NCBI GenBank assembly: GCA_023433655.1
Contig: JAEYUE010000259.1
Location: 1-6,610 of the forward strand
DNA length: 6,610 nt
Source of the DNA: Pseudomonadota bacterium
GTDB taxonomy: Bacteria > Pseudomonadota > Alphaproteobacteria > Caulobacterales > Caulobacteraceae
Direction of reading: 5' to 3'
Part shown: positions 1-6,227 of the stretch, piece by piece
How the letters are laid out: the number at the start of each line of letters is the position of its first letter
How positions within the stretch are numbered: position 1 is the first letter of the stretch
Position numbers and translations under genes: made by a program
Notes under the pieces: model-generated
The model's database searches: none
What the model was told of the DNA's origin: nothing
What the model saw: only the letters and a program-made list of their open reading frames with translations

Positions 1-220
1 CGACGATGGTGACGTGGCGGGTCAGGCTCAGCTCGCCCGACTTGATGTCGATCCGGGCGCGGATGTCGTGGTGGGCGCCGTAGCGCGACTTGGCGCCCTT
101 CTGGATCGCCTCCTCGATCGCCTCGACCACGATCTCCTTGTCGATGTTCTTCTCGCGCGCGACCGCATCGGCGATCTGCAGCAGTTCGAGTCGGTTCGCG
201 GAAACGCCGGCGACAGCCAT
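1..220 (-). CDS. nusA: Transcription termination/antitermination factor NusA, N-terminal part (C-terminus beyond left edge)
   Basis: NusA binds RNA polymerase and nascent RNA and modulates pausing, termination and antitermination in the cytoplasm. Only the first 73 codons are present, beginning MAVAGVSANRLELLQIADAV and continuing through a basic helical stretch (REKNIDKEIVVEAIEEAIQK) into YGAHHDIRARIDIKSGEL. This is the typical NusA N-terminal RNA-polymerase-binding domain; the S1 and KH domains would lie outside the window. The ATG at 218-220 lies 3 bases after the rimP stop, and a GAGG inside the last rimP codons, 8 bases before the ATG, can serve as ribosome-binding site, so the two are almost certainly cotranscribed and translationally coupled. 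The rimP-nusA order is the conserved bacterial arrangement, normally continuing to infB. Identification is from family knowledge plus this order. Nothing odd is seen in the visible part. Confidence 0.93.
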   Translation of the reverse strand, partial: MAVAGVSANRLELLQIADAVAREKNIDKEIVVEAIEEAIQKGAKSRYGAHHDIRARIDIKSGELSLTRHVTIV

Positions 221-223
221 GCT

Positions 224-763
224 CTAGTCCTCGGTCTCAGTGTTGTCGTTACGGGCGGCGCGCTTCTCGGCGCCCGCCTTCATCAGTTCGTCGGTCAGCA
301 CCAGCTTGGCGTCGACCAGCCAGGCGAAGGGGATCAGGGCGGTGTCCTCCTCCCCCTCCAGATCGATGGCGATGTTTTCGCCGTCGGTTCCGGCCAGAAC
401 GCCCTTGAAGCGCTTCCGGCCCTCGATCATCCGGTCCGTCTCCAGCCGCGCCTCGAAGCCTTCGAACAGGTCGAAGTCCGACTGACGGGTCAGCGGCCGG
501 TCCACGCCCGGCGACGACACCTCCAGCAGATATTCGCCGCTGATCGGGTCGGCGGCGTCCAGCACCTCCGACACGGCCCGGCTCAGACGCGCGCACTCCT
601 CGACGGCGATGTCGTGATCCGCCGGCCGCTCGGCCATGATCTGCAGCCGCCGCCGCTGCGTCCCGCCCATCAGCCGCACGCGCACGACGTCGAGACCCAG
701 GCTCTCCGCCACGGGTTCGATCAACTCCAGCAGGGCGCGGTCTTCGGCGGTCTTGGCCTTCAC
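224..763 (-). CDS. rimP: Ribosome maturation factor RimP
   Basis: RimP is a cytoplasmic assembly factor that helps the 30S ribosomal subunit mature. The 179-residue product has the expected two-domain form: an N-terminal alpha/beta domain (ALLELIEPVAESLGLDVVRV, then LMGGTQRRRLQIMAERP) with the family signature YLLEVSSPGVDRPL at about 78-91, followed by the small C-terminal beta domain (RKRFKGVLAGTDGENIAIDL, about 116-135). The tail after about residue 160 is charged and probably disordered. I chose GTG at 761-763 because the protein then begins MKAKTAEDR, as RimP proteins usually do. No ATG is available nearby, and the frame upstream runs through a promoter and terminator hairpin. The Shine-Dalgarno sequence is weak (GGGAC region). 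It is the first gene of the rimP-nusA operon, and its leader carries a likely attenuator. Confidence 0.93.
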   Translation of the reverse strand: MKAKTAEDRALLELIEPVAESLGLDVVRVRLMGGTQRRRLQIMAERPADHDIAVEECARLSRAVSEVLDAADPISGEYLLEVSSPGVDRPLTRQSDFDLFEGFEARLETDRMIEGRKRFKGVLAGTDGENIAIDLEGEEDTALIPFAWLVDAKLVLTDELMKAGAEKRAARNDNTETED

Positions 764-778
764 GGCGGGGTCCCGGAC

Positions 779-813
779 AAAACAAAAGCGGCTGGCCGTC
801 CGGGCCGCCGCTT
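779..813 (-). terminator. Intrinsic-terminator-like hairpin in the rimP leader (probable attenuator)
   Basis: Bases 786-792 pair with 807-813 (7 bp) and 794-797 pair with 803-806 (4 bp), with a single bulged base at 793 and a 5-base loop (798-802). Read on the minus strand the stem is followed directly by TTTTGTTTT (787-779). That is a textbook Rho-independent terminator for minus-strand transcription. No minus-strand gene lies between it and the rimP promoter at 855-883, so it can only end transcripts of the rimP leader itself. A leader terminator upstream of rimP-nusA-infB (the 'rimP leader' RNA, as I recall it) has been described in Proteobacteria; whether this one belongs to that family is inference. 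Confidence 0.7.
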
Positions 814-854
814 CAATCGGCGCCGTCGGACGCCGGTCTAACGATGTGAGGCGG

Positions 855-883
855 CATATAGACCCGCCAAAGCCGTTTGTCAG
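855..883 (-). promoter_or_regulatory. Sigma-70-type promoter for rimP-nusA
   Basis: On the minus strand, CTGACA (883-878) and TATATG (860-855) are separated by exactly 17 bases. The -35 box matches TTGACA at five of six positions and the -10 keeps the TATA core. Transcription would start around 848, giving a leader of about 85 bases before the rimP GTG with the terminator hairpin inside it. The spacing and the AT-rich -10 stand out from the GC-rich surroundings. This is a prediction from sequence only. Confidence 0.6.
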
Positions 884-948
884 CCCCCCGCGTCGCCGCT
901 GCCGATCATCATTGCCAAGCCCGCCTGCGCTCGCCAGAACAGTCGGCA

Positions 949-1458
949 ATGAAAGTCCACTGGATCGGCCTCGAAACCCCCGGTCGCCTCGGGGTCTCGC
1001 GCAGGCCCGACGGCGGCGAATCCCTCGACGAACAGATCGCCCGACTGGCCCACGGCATGGTCGACCATGTCGTCAGCCTGCTCGAGCCGACCGAGGCCTC
1101 ATCCCTCGGCCTCGCCGACGAGGCCGCGGTCTGCGAGCGGCACGGCGTCGGCTTCTACAACTTCCCCATCGTCGACCACGGCCTGCCCGCCAATGTCGAG
1201 CACTACCGGCGCGTCGCCCACGCCATGGACCGCCGCCTGCGCGCCGGTCAGGCCCTGGTCGTGCACTGTCGCGCCGGCCTTGGCCGGGCCCCCTCGCTGG
1301 CCATCAGCGCCCTCGTCGCCGGCGGCATGAACGTCGACGAGGCGATCCTGCGCGTCGGCCGGGCCCGTGGCCGCCCGGTCCCGGAGACCGACCAGCAGCT
1401 GGCGTTCCTGCGCGCCTTCGCCGCCGGCGGCGCCTGCGGTCAGACCAGCTCCAGCTGA
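949..1458 (+). CDS. Dual-specificity/tyrosine phosphatase-like protein
   Basis: This is a 169-residue cytoplasmic protein of the cysteine-dependent phosphatase superfamily (dual-specificity/CDKN3-like branch). The active-site P-loop HCRAGLGRAPS is seen at about 106-116, with catalytic Cys107 and Arg113 in the C-x5-R spacing. The likely general-acid aspartate is Asp76 in NFPIVDHGLP, at a suitable distance upstream. VPETDQQ near residue 144 resembles the conserved glutamine region that positions water. No signal peptide or membrane helix is visible. The natural substrate cannot be read from the sequence; phosphoprotein or another phosphoester is possible. The start is the ATG at 949, giving MKVHWIGLE; an earlier TTG at 877 would lie in the rimP promoter region and adds an unconvincing segment. 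The Shine-Dalgarno is poor. The gene is divergent from rimP, and its last 19 bases overlap the 3' end of the convergent DUF1993 gene. Confidence 0.85.
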   Translation: MKVHWIGLETPGRLGVSRRPDGGESLDEQIARLAHGMVDHVVSLLEPTEASSLGLADEAAVCERHGVGFYNFPIVDHGLPANVEHYRRVAHAMDRRLRAGQALVVHCRAGLGRAPSLAISALVAGGMNVDEAILRVGRARGRPVPETDQQLAFLRAFAAGGACGQTSSS

Positions 1459-1943
1459 CCCAGATAGTCGCGCTTGCCGATGGGCAGGCCCAGGTGACGC
1501 AGGATGGCGTAGGCCATCGACACGTGGAAATAGAAGTTCGGCAGGGCGAAGCTGGTCAGATAGCCGGCCCCCGCGAAATTCAGCTCCACGCCCGGGAACC
1601 TCAGCTCGACCCGCCGGCCTTCCGCCCCCTCGAAGGCGGCGGCCTCGACGCCCTCGACGAAGGCGATCGACAGGGCGACGGTCTCTTTCAGCTCCGCCAG
1701 CGAGGCCTCGGCGTCGTCGGTCTTCGGCCACGGCTGGCCGGTCAGGCGGGCGACGCAGCTGCGCGCCGAGAAGGCGGCCATGCGGATCTGGTCGGGGAAG
1801 GGCTTCATGTCCGGGGCCAGCCGCGCCTCCATCAGCGCCGCCTCGTCGAGGCCCGCCTCGACGGCGCGGTCCAGCAGACCGTCCAGCGCCCTCAGCCCGC
1901 GCAGGAACATGGAGACGGCGACGCGGTCGGTGGCGAGGCTCAT
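1440..1943 (-). CDS. DUF1993 family protein
   Basis: This 167-residue soluble protein matches the DUF1993 family, which I recognise from the N-terminal EARLAPDMKPFPDQIRMAAF (about 39-58) and the C-terminal LPNFYFHVSMAYAILRHLG segment followed by GKRDYLG. The family is mostly helical and is thought to be related to the DinB/YfiT-like four-helix fold; its biochemical role is not established, so I assign none. Length is as expected for the family. The ATG at 1941-1943 has a strong ribosome-binding site, AGAAGGAG (1957-1950), 6 bases upstream. It starts 31 bases after the trmB stop in the same direction, so cotranscription with trmB is likely. Its 3' end overlaps the convergent phosphatase gene by 19 bases. 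Confidence 0.88.
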   Translation of the reverse strand: MSLATDRVAVSMFLRGLRALDGLLDRAVEAGLDEAALMEARLAPDMKPFPDQIRMAAFSARSCVARLTGQPWPKTDDAEASLAELKETVALSIAFVEGVEAAAFEGAEGRRVELRFPGVELNFAGAGYLTSFALPNFYFHVSMAYAILRHLGLPIGKRDYLGQLELV

Positions 1944-1974
1944 GGATGGCTCCTTCTGGCAGGCCCGCCTTCTG

Positions 1975-2673
1975 CTACGCTTCGCGCACGAACTCCAGAA
2001 AGATCGGCGGCGTGTCGCCCAGCTTCTTCTCCTCGTAGCGGGTGACCACGTGATCGGCCGGCGGCTCGCGCCAGTCGTCGGCCCGCTCCGCCGTCCACGC
2101 CAGCCCCGGCGTCCGCTCGAACCGCTCCAGCGCCCAGTCGGCGTAGTCCTTCCAGGCGGTGACGAACCTCAGCCGCCCGCCCGGCTTCAGCAGCCGCGCG
2201 AGCTCCGCCGCCGTCTCGTCCTGCACCAGTCGCCGCTTGTTGTGCCGCGCCTTGGGCCAGGGATCGGGAAACAGGATCATCACCCGGTCCAGCGAGGCGT
2301 CGGGCAGGGCCCTCATGATGTCGCGCGCGTCGCCGGCGTGCAGCCGCACGTTCTTCAGCCCGCGCTCGTCGACGTGGCGCAGCGCCGAGCCGACCCCGTT
2401 CAGGAACGGCTCGCAGCCGATCATCAGGGCGTCGGGATGGCGGCTGGCCTGCTCGGCCAGATGTTCGCCCCCGCCGAAGCCGATCTCCAGCCAGACCTCG
2501 GCGGCGCCGGGCATCAGCCCTTGCGGATCGATCGGCCCGCCGACCGGGTCCGGCACGGCGATGGTGGGCAGAAGCGTATCGACCAGCGCCGCCTGCCGCG
2601 GCTTCAGGGAGCGCGACTTGATGCGGCCGAACGAGCGGAGCGGCCGGTGGGCGGGGTCGTCGGGGGAGGTCAT
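1975..2673 (-). CDS. trmB: tRNA (guanine-N7-)-methyltransferase TrmB
   Basis: TrmB transfers a methyl group from S-adenosylmethionine to N7 of guanosine 46 in the variable loop of tRNAs, in the cytoplasm. The 232-residue product shows a Rossmann-fold SAM-binding motif I (WLEIGFGGGEHLAEQA, about 61-76), an acidic motif II (GCEPF, 86-90), the hallmark catalytic/tRNA-binding signature FPDPWPKARHNKRRL (135-149), and the C-terminal TRYEEK region. I chose the ATG at 2671-2673 (MTSPDDPAHRPLRSFGRIKS) because the frame further upstream only translates the intergenic heptamer repeats. The Shine-Dalgarno is weak. It lies 157 bases after the metK stop, so it follows the enzyme that makes its cosubstrate. 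It may be cotranscribed with metK, subject to the repeat hairpin between them, and with the DUF1993 gene downstream. Confidence 0.94.
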   Translation of the reverse strand: MTSPDDPAHRPLRSFGRIKSRSLKPRQAALVDTLLPTIAVPDPVGGPIDPQGLMPGAAEVWLEIGFGGGEHLAEQASRHPDALMIGCEPFLNGVGSALRHVDERGLKNVRLHAGDARDIMRALPDASLDRVMILFPDPWPKARHNKRRLVQDETAAELARLLKPGGRLRFVTAWKDYADWALERFERTPGLAWTAERADDWREPPADHVVTRYEEKKLGDTPPIFLEFVREA

Positions 2674-2691
2674 GCCGCGGCGTTTAGATGG

Positions 2692-2726
2692 TCGAGGGTC
2701 GAGGGTCGAGGGTCGGGGGTCGGGGG
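2692..2726. repeat. Five tandem 7-bp repeats (TCGAGGG x3, TCGGGGG x2)
   Basis: Between trmB and metK, 2692-2698, 2699-2705 and 2706-2712 each read TCGAGGG, and 2713-2719 and 2720-2726 each read TCGGGGG. The period is exactly 7 and the only variation is at the fourth position. The array is noncoding by position. Its right-hand 19 bases have an inverted copy 76 bases further on. Confidence 0.85.
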
Positions 2727-2821
2727 ACAAGCTGAGACGATGCGACCGCCCGACCGGCAAATCCTGATCGTGGCGCCGTGGCCTGGGCGAAAACCTCCTC
2801 GACCCCCGACCCCCGACCCTC
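2708..2821. repeat. Perfect 19-bp inverted repeat in the metK-trmB gap
   Basis: Bases 2708-2726 are exactly complementary to 2803-2821 in inverted orientation (19 of 19), separated by 76 bases (2727-2802). In a metK-trmB transcript this would make a long GC-rich hairpin starting 9 bases after the metK stop. There is no U-tract after the distal arm, so it is not a standard intrinsic terminator. It may stabilise the metK 3' end, separate metK and trmB expression, or be a dispersed palindromic repeat; this cannot be decided from one copy. Confidence 0.75.
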
Positions 2822-2830
2822 AACCCTTCT

Positions 2831-4027
<1,197 letters not shown>

Positions 4028-4059
4028 GGGCGGGCTCCTGGGGCGGCGGTCGCCGGCAG

Positions 4060-4083
4060 ACATATAAAGATATGTTTATATGT
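4060..4083. promoter_or_regulatory. 24-bp near-perfect palindrome, candidate metK operator (SahR/ArsR-type)
   Basis: Eleven of twelve base pairs match across the centre between 4071 and 4072; only 4069/4074 (G opposite G) breaks symmetry. The half-site reads ACATATAAA. The element is a stark AT-rich island in very GC-rich DNA and lies 33 bases upstream of the preferred metK start. ArsR-family regulators bind such AT-rich palindromes, and SahR of that family, which senses S-adenosylhomocysteine, is known to control metK and other SAM-cycle genes in Proteobacteria. Assigning this site to SahR is inference; no regulator gene of that kind is in the window. Confidence 0.65.
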
Positions 4084-4087
4084 TCAA
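4064..4087 (-). promoter_or_regulatory. Tentative metK promoter overlapping the palindrome
   Basis: On the minus strand TTGAAC (4087-4082) could be a -35 box, with TATATG or TATGTC in the distal half of the palindrome as -10 (spacer 15 or 17). A transcript would begin around 4050-4055, downstream of the ATG at 4063 and upstream of the TTG at 4027, which fits the chosen metK start. The -35 box overlaps the stop codon of the preceding membrane-protein gene. The boxes are imperfect. Confidence 0.35.
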
Positions 4088-4539
4088 GGGACCTTGCGTC
4101 GACGCCAGACAGCGACGGCCGCGGCGGGCCGCTCCCTCGCCAGCCATCGCTCGAGAACGCCGGCCGTCAGGGCGACGTAGAACAGCAGCCCCAAGCCCAC
4201 ACGCGCCGAGATGGCGGCATCCCAGCTGATGTCGGTCACCACGGTCAGCACATGAACGACCACCGAAAAGACAGCGGCGATGGCCACCACGAAGGGCCAC
4301 CACCGGTTGGACCGGAAGGCCAGCCAACCGAAGGCCGCAGCCTCAAGCCCGTCCTCGATGAACGAGTCCACATAGACGTCGCCGATCAGCCATATGCGGT
4401 ATGAGAAGATCAGTTCGCTCCACAGCGCCAGGCCGGCGCCGAACCGTTCGGCCGGGCCTCCCCACGCCCAGCAGACCACGGGCGCCACGAGGGAGATGAC
4501 GGCGTGAGCCAGGACGAAGGGGGGAATTCCGTCCAGCAT
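4084..4539 (-). CDS. Small integral membrane protein, third copy of a tandem paralogous family
   Basis: I do not recognise this family. The 151-residue protein has four or five hydrophobic segments (about 8-26, 35-50, 64-75, 81-101 and 114-128), so it should sit in the inner membrane. It shares with the two genes upstream the landmarks GG-x-x-ER (27-32), AFRSNRWW (74-81), ISARVGLG (110-117) and GVLERWLARE (127-136). It is the most diverged copy: HT of the first landmark is replaced by PA, and it has a basic C-terminal tail (RRRK). The ATG at 4537-4539 follows the previous stop by 6 bases, with GAGGG close upstream. It is the last gene of the block; its stop codon touches the metK promoter region. 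Function is unknown. Confidence 0.78.
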   Translation of the reverse strand: MLDGIPPFVLAHAVISLVAPVVCWAWGGPAERFGAGLALWSELIFSYRIWLIGDVYVDSFIEDGLEAAAFGWLAFRSNRWWPFVVAIAAVFSVVVHVLTVVTDISWDAAISARVGLGLLFYVALTAGVLERWLARERPAAAVAVWRRRKVP

Positions 4540-4545
4540 TCGCCC

Positions 4546-4965
4546 TCAGCGGCTTCCGGCGGGGTCGGCCGATGCGGCGAGGCGGCTGACCGGCGCCTCC
4601 CCGGCCAGCCAGCGCTCGGCGACACCGCCGAACAGGCTGACGCTGACGACCATCCACAGCCCGATGCGGGCCGAGATGGCCTCGAAGCGGCCGAGGCCCG
4701 GAAGGACCTGTTCGAGGATGAACACCAGGACGCAGAGCGCCAGCGACGCCGAGGCGATCAGGATCCACCAACGGTCCGATCTGAAGGCCTGCCAGGCGAA
4801 GACGGCCGCGACGAGGAATTCGGAGGCCGCAACCACCTCGTGCGAGCCTGGCGCGGCGAAGGTCAGGGTCGTAATCGCCTGATCGGCCAACAGGAAGGGA
4901 ACGACGAAGCGCTCGGTGTGGCCGCCGCGAAGCCAGGCGGCGACACACCCCGCCCATAGAAGCAT
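4546..4965 (-). CDS. Small integral membrane protein, second copy of the family (start uncertain)
   Basis: This unrecognised membrane protein is close to its upstream neighbour. Shared landmarks are AWLRGGHTER, VFAWQAFRSDRWW, LCVLVFILE, ISARIGLW and GVAERWLAGE, and a 17-base stretch (4601-4617) is identical at the DNA level to 5065-5081 in that neighbour. The first canonical start is the ATG at 4963-4965 (139 residues), but it has no Shine-Dalgarno and cuts into the first membrane segment. Similarity to the upstream copy (EARITP versus GARLAP) extends to about 5000-5016, where there is no ATG, GTG or TTG. A CTG at 5014-5016 overlaps the upstream TGA and would give about 156 residues, matching the neighbours. 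Either a non-canonical start or a lost start codon is likely. Function is unknown. Confidence 0.75.
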   Translation of the reverse strand: MLLWAGCVAAWLRGGHTERFVVPFLLADQAITTLTFAAPGSHEVVAASEFLVAAVFAWQAFRSDRWWILIASASLALCVLVFILEQVLPGLGRFEAISARIGLWMVVSVSLFGGVAERWLAGEAPVSRLAASADPAGSR

Positions 4966-5012
4966 GTTCGACGCGAGCAGAACGGGGGTGATGCGGGCCT
5001 CTCCCGTTAATA

Positions 5013-5474
5013 TCAGGCGGACGAACTCGCCGGGCGCGGCCCGATCCTGGACACGGCGCCTTCTCCGGCCAGCCAGCGCTCCGCGACCCCGGCCACCAGC
5101 GCGAGGTGGATGACGAACCACAGGCCCCCCCGGGCGGAGATGCCCGCATATTCGGACAGCCCCGGCCCCGTCCATTCGAGCACGAAGACCAGAACGCAGA
5201 GCATCAGCGCGGCGAACGCGACCAGCACCCACCATCGCTCTGACCTGAACGCGAGCCAGGCGAAGATCGTCGCGACCACGATCTCCGACCCCCCTATGAC
5301 GTCGTGCCCCCCGGGCATCCCTGAGACCGCACGGGTCAACGCATAGTCCCAGAACAGCACTGCGACGGCGAGCCTCTCGGTATGGCCTCCGCGCAACCAG
5401 GCGAAGGCGAACGACACCCAGACCAGGACCTGGACGCCCAGAAAGATCGGAGCGAGGCGGGCTCCTTCAGCCAT
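5013..5474 (-). CDS. Small integral membrane protein, first copy of the family
   Basis: The 153-residue product is unrecognised and mostly hydrophobic. Probable membrane segments are at about 8-27, 34-50, 61-76, 81-101 and 116-131, some of them short. Landmarks shared with the next two genes are GGHTER (29-34), AFRSERWW (75-82), ISARGGLW (112-119) and GVAERWLAGE (129-138); the charged and aromatic residues in these loops are the best candidates for a conserved function. The ATG at 5472-5474 lies 7 bases after the stop of the LuxR-type gene, and an AAGG in that gene's final codons, 11 bases upstream, suggests translational coupling. The tail after about 145 is polar. It starts a run of three paralogues that probably form one operon with the regulator. 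No enzymatic motif is seen. Confidence 0.78.
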   Translation of the reverse strand: MAEGARLAPIFLGVQVLVWVSFAFAWLRGGHTERLAVAVLFWDYALTRAVSGMPGGHDVIGGSEIVVATIFAWLAFRSERWWVLVAFAALMLCVLVFVLEWTGPGLSEYAGISARGGLWFVIHLALVAGVAERWLAGEGAVSRIGPRPASSSA

Positions 5475-5481
5475 GGTCGCG

Positions 5482-6138
5482 TCAACCTTCGCGGCCGCTC
5501 GTCACCACGTCCGGGGCGGTCACATGGCCGATCTCGCGAGCCTGATCGGCATAGGCCAGGATCACATCGGCCACGGCCTTGAGCACCAGGGCCGTCAGGA
5601 CGACGATGGCCAGCAGGATCAGCAGGCGCGCGCCCCAGCCGCGGGGCGGCGGCCGGTAGCCTAGGCGGGGGCCCGCGCCCCCACCTGGGCCATCACCCAG
5701 CCCGCGCTCAGCACCTGCTGCAGCAGCTCCCGCGGCGTCGCCTGCGCCGCGTCGTCCGCCAGTCCCCTCAGCAGGTGGCTGCTCACCGGGTCGTTCGCCC
5801 CCGTCGGGCTGAACGCCGTCAGCGCCGCCTCCAGATCCTCCCAGGTCCAGTGCGGAAGCGGCGTGCTGTTCGATGCCATGATCGGCCTCCCTCTCTCGGG
5901 AGCTATCAACCGCCGACGCGCCGTCGCCGCCAATGGGGTCTTTCGGCCCTGGTACGTTTCGTTCCAGCATCGCCAGCGCCGCCTTGCGCCGGTTGACGCC
6001 CAGCCGGCGGCAGGCCTCGTGCACGTGCTTCTTGACCGTAGCCTCGGACAGGCCGAGTCGGCCGGCGATCTCCTTGTCCGTCAGGAAGGCGGTCAGCCGA
6101 AGACACTCTTCCTGGCGGGCGCTGAGGCGCTTCGACAT
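5482..6138 (-). CDS. LuxR-type HTH protein with C-terminal transmembrane helix (gene structure uncertain in the middle)
   Basis: The frame is open for 218 codons. Residues 4-60 form a LuxR/GerE DNA-binding helix-turn-helix (LSARQEECLRLTAF, KEIAGRLGLSEATVKKHV, CRRLGVNRRKAAL) with no receiver or ligand domain. Residues about 172-195 (LLILLAIVVLTALVLKAVAD) are one hydrophobic helix after a GYRPPPRGWG turn. Short HTH proteins anchored by a C-terminal helix are known, as I recall, in Caulobacterales and sphingomonads, which favours one membrane-tethered regulator. The ATG at 6136-6138 has GGAGG 4 bases upstream. Third-position GC is high at both ends but drops in residues 62-159, where a different frame looks coding (5661-5879). 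The linker may be merely tolerated, or the gene may contain frameshifts. It is followed after 7 bases by the membrane-protein genes; its target is unknown. No convincing promoter was found in the 89 bases back to the tRNA. Confidence 0.7.
   Translation of the reverse strand: MSKRLSARQEECLRLTAFLTDKEIAGRLGLSEATVKKHVHEACRRLGVNRRKAALAMLERNVPGPKDPIGGDGASAVDSSREREADHGIEQHAASALDLGGSGGGADGVQPDGGERPGEQPPAEGTGGRRGAGDAAGAAAAGAERGLGDGPGGGAGPRLGYRPPPRGWGARLLILLAIVVLTALVLKAVADVILAYADQAREIGHVTAPDVVTSGREG
5661..5879 (-). CDS. Nested 72-residue hypothetical protein in another frame of the LuxR-type gene
   Basis: I do not recognise this protein. It begins MASNSTPLPHWTWEDLEA, contains two likely amphipathic helices (DLEAALTAF and PRELLQQVLSAGWVMAQVGA) and has three tryptophans. 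Nearly every third codon position is G or C across its 72 codons, while the overlapping frame of the LuxR-type gene has poor third positions here and only Gly/Ala/Glu/Pro-rich sequence; that is strong evidence that this frame is the coding one. The ATG at 5877-5879 has an excellent ribosome-binding site (GGGAGG, 7 bases upstream). It ends at TAG (5661-5663), just before the membrane-helix part in the other frame. One extra base in either 5-base homopolymer (5667-5671 or 5678-5682) would fuse it to that helix, so it might be the N-terminus of a membrane-anchored protein interrupted by an indel. No known fold is assigned. Confidence 0.6.
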   Translation of the reverse strand: MASNSTPLPHWTWEDLEAALTAFSPTGANDPVSSHLLRGLADDAAQATPRELLQQVLSAGWVMAQVGARAPA

Positions 6139-6227
6139 TCTACCTCCGGTACGAGCCAAAGAACTACGGCGCGCGAACGCGGTCGTCCAGTATCGGAAAC
6201 CTCGGGGAAGGCGAATGAAGGGAGAAA

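Noticed and set aside
14..841. Long plus-strand open frame opposite nusA and rimP
   Set aside because: Its protein is a low-complexity mirror of the well-supported minus-strand genes; such open antisense frames are expected at this GC content.
636..2045. 469-codon plus-strand open frame across rimP, the phosphatase and DUF1993 genes
   Set aside because: Arg/Pro/Ala-rich composition without domains, and it crosses three recognisable genes in other frames.
2674..2823. Possible 50-residue N-terminal extension of TrmB
   Set aside because: It translates the heptamer and inverted repeats into DPRPSTLDPRPS-type sequence; family TrmB proteins begin near the ATG at 2673.
4028..4110. SAM riboswitch upstream of metK
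   Set aside because: The leader between the likely promoter and the TTG start is only about 25 bases, and no SAM-II-like pseudoknot elements are visible; the palindrome suits a protein operator better.
4504..4959. Plus-strand open frame of 151 codons over the second membrane gene
   Set aside because: Antisense to the paralogue family; the minus-strand proteins conserve motifs between copies, which the plus-strand product does not explain.
5661..5690. Programmed -1 frameshift heptamer at the end of the nested gene
   Set aside because: GGGCCCCC is not a proper X-XXY-YYZ slippery site in the nested frame (GCC would re-pair with GGC), so an indel or independent overlap is more likely.
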